In this document: positions 62,648-64,000 of the stretch, piece after piece
How positions within the stretch are numbered: the first letter of the stretch is position 1
Layout of the letters: every line of letters begins with the position of its first letter
Origin: Pseudeuparius sepicola
Taxonomy: Eukaryota > Arthropoda > Insecta > Coleoptera > Anthribidae
DNA: 64,000 nt
Reading direction: 5' to 3'
Assembly (NCBI GenBank): GCA_963920635.1
Contig: OY987298.1
Coordinates: 20,989,647-21,053,646, forward strand
Notes under the pieces: generated by a model
What the model was told of the DNA's origin: nothing
What the model saw: only the letters and a program-made list of their open reading frames with translations
Database searches by the model: none
Translations under genes and position numbers: made by a program

Positions 62648-64000
62648 CAGTGTCCTCCAAAAAGTTCGCAGCATAGGGGGGAAATTCTTAATTGATGTTT
62701 TATTTTGAAATTTAATTTTGGCGTTACCTTTTGCTTGAAAAAAGATAAAAAATGACCCACTCAAACGTGGTCATGTGACTTTCGTTGCCTGTCAAAAATT
62801 ACATTTAAAAAAATATATCGCCAAAAAGGGGTTTATTTGTTAAAATATCAAAAAGTTTGACTTGAAAACGTTGTTTCTTTTTCAATTTTACGTAAGTGTA
62901 CCAAATTTGAACACTCTAATAAAAATATTAATTTTTTTGCCAATTTTCAATAGTATAAAATTTCTGAAAATTTTAAAAACTTATAACTTCGTAAAAACTT
63001 TTCTATATCACTAGCTTTATCATTCTATTAACTTTTTATTACTAATTACCTATAAAAATAGGTATTTTTTAAAAGAAAATTATATTAACGCTTTAAAATT
63101 CTGTTATGTTTGCTGCAAAATTGATGTACCGTCTAGCCTTTAGGGTACAAATTTAGTTACATTACCTTTTCTAGTTCTAAATTAATGCCAAAATAATAAT
63201 AAATTAAATTATTACCAAACTATTTTACGTATCTAAGCAAAATTCTTGACTTTTATGGAACAAATAATTACTTTTAAGTTTAATTTCGCATTAATCATCA
63301 ATATTGATGAGTAAGCCATGGAGAGAATAATTGAAGCAATTGTTTTTATTTCACAGTTTAAATAATACTCTTGAAAGGGATAATGATAAAAACAATTCCC
63401 TCCATGGCTTACTAATCAATATTGATTAATGTGAAATTAAAGTTAAACGTAATAAAAATTATTTGTTCCATAAAAGTCAAGAATTTTGCTTAGATACGTA
63501 AAATAGTTTGATAATAATTTAATTTATTATTATTTTGGCATCAATTTATAACTGGAAAACGTACTGTGACTAAATTTATACTCTAGATGCTAGACACTAC
63601 ATCAACTTTACAGCAAACATAACAGAATTTTAAGGCGTTAATATCATTTTCTTAGGAAAAATACCTATTCTTATCGGTAATTAGTAATAATAAGTTAATA
63701 GAATGATAAAGCTAGTGATATAAAAAAGTCTTTACGAAGGTACAAGTTTTCAAAAATTTCAGAAATTTCATAAATATTAAAAATTGGCAAAAAACGAAAT
63801 ATTTTATTAGAGCGTTCAACTTTGGTACACTTATGTAAAATTGAAAAAGAAACAACTTTTTCAAGTAAAACTTTTTGGTATTTTAACAAATAAACACATT
63901 TTTGGCGATATATATTTTTTAAATGTCATTTTTGACAGATAACGAAAGTCACATGACCACGTTTGAGTGGGTCATTTTTCATATATTTTTTTTACCAGTG
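62648..64000. mobile_element. Foldback element, right end beyond the window
   Basis: CAGTGTCCTCCAAAAAG starts after TA at 62646-62647. 62748 to about 63325 is inverted at about 63395-63975 (AATGACCCACTCAAACGTGG versus its complement at the right). The loop at about 63325-63395 includes CCATGGAGAGAATAATTG / CAATTCCCTCCATGG. The last 100 bp of the right arm lies outside. Non-coding. Confidence 0.75.

Overview
The window is AT-rich eukaryotic DNA, almost certainly from an insect. The evidence is a gypsy/errantivirus-type retrovirus with an env gene and a tRNA-Ser-like primer site, two DD41D-type mariner-like transposases (one with a DUF4817-like head), a Penelope-like GIY-YIG endonuclease with hammerhead-like 3' motifs, and many TA-flanked inverted-repeat elements. 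I recognise no host protein-coding gene, rRNA gene or tRNA gene. This looks like intergenic or intronic DNA built up by repeated, often nested, transposon insertion. The order (beetle, bug and so on) cannot be settled from this sequence.

Layout. 1-14 kb: a mariner-like element with 420 bp inverted ends and a gutted transposase (1326-3726), small MITEs and foldbacks (5233-5690, 6133-6937, 12430-13582), a palindromic array of short repeats (9045-9345), a TIR element (9578-10020), and a tandem duplication whose two units each carry a 5S-rRNA-like segment (10907-11911). 13.6-19.85 kb: a hAT transposase remnant and two copies of a compound repeat (14945-16850 and 17384-19620). Each copy carries a different hAT-type insertion with an 8 bp target duplication, so each copy preserves the empty site of the other's insertion. 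19.85-31.07 kb: one foldback element split by two later insertions. The first is a complete 7.7 kb endogenous retrovirus (20427-28147) with identical 199 bp LTRs, a 4 bp target duplication, open gag and env, and a pol broken by four small frame shifts that all lie at A runs. The second is a foldback with arms of about 600 bp enclosing the C-terminal part of a cysteine-rich CXC-domain protein (29010-30868).

31-64 kb: a PIF/Harbinger deletion derivative with a TTA duplication and hairpin ends (32229-33018), a 2 kb palindrome made of two 5'-truncated Penelope-like copies placed head to head (36733-38733), two DD41D-type mariner-like elements with TIRs of about 355-365 bp (40411-42353 and 48699-51046), a LINE reverse-transcriptase scrap (about 42990-43199), a TA-flanked 2.07 kb element with a GC-rich interior and a nested insertion (45780-47850), a pogo-like element with a C-terminal zinc finger (51312-53840), further MITEs and foldbacks (53973-54287, 56597-57380, 58955-60800, 62648 to the window end), and a second ATCGAT-filled hAT MITE (61922-62602).

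How the parts relate: most elements are non-autonomous and share CAGGG-type or CAGTG-type ends next to a TA dinucleotide, which suggests mobilisation in trans by Tc1/mariner/pogo-type transposases like those present here. The retrovirus, with identical LTRs, is the youngest datable insertion. Unique stretches between elements (roughly 6.95-7.65, 10.0-10.9, 31.1-32.2, 43.2-45.8, 55.0-56.6 and 60.8-61.9 kb) hold no gene I can support.
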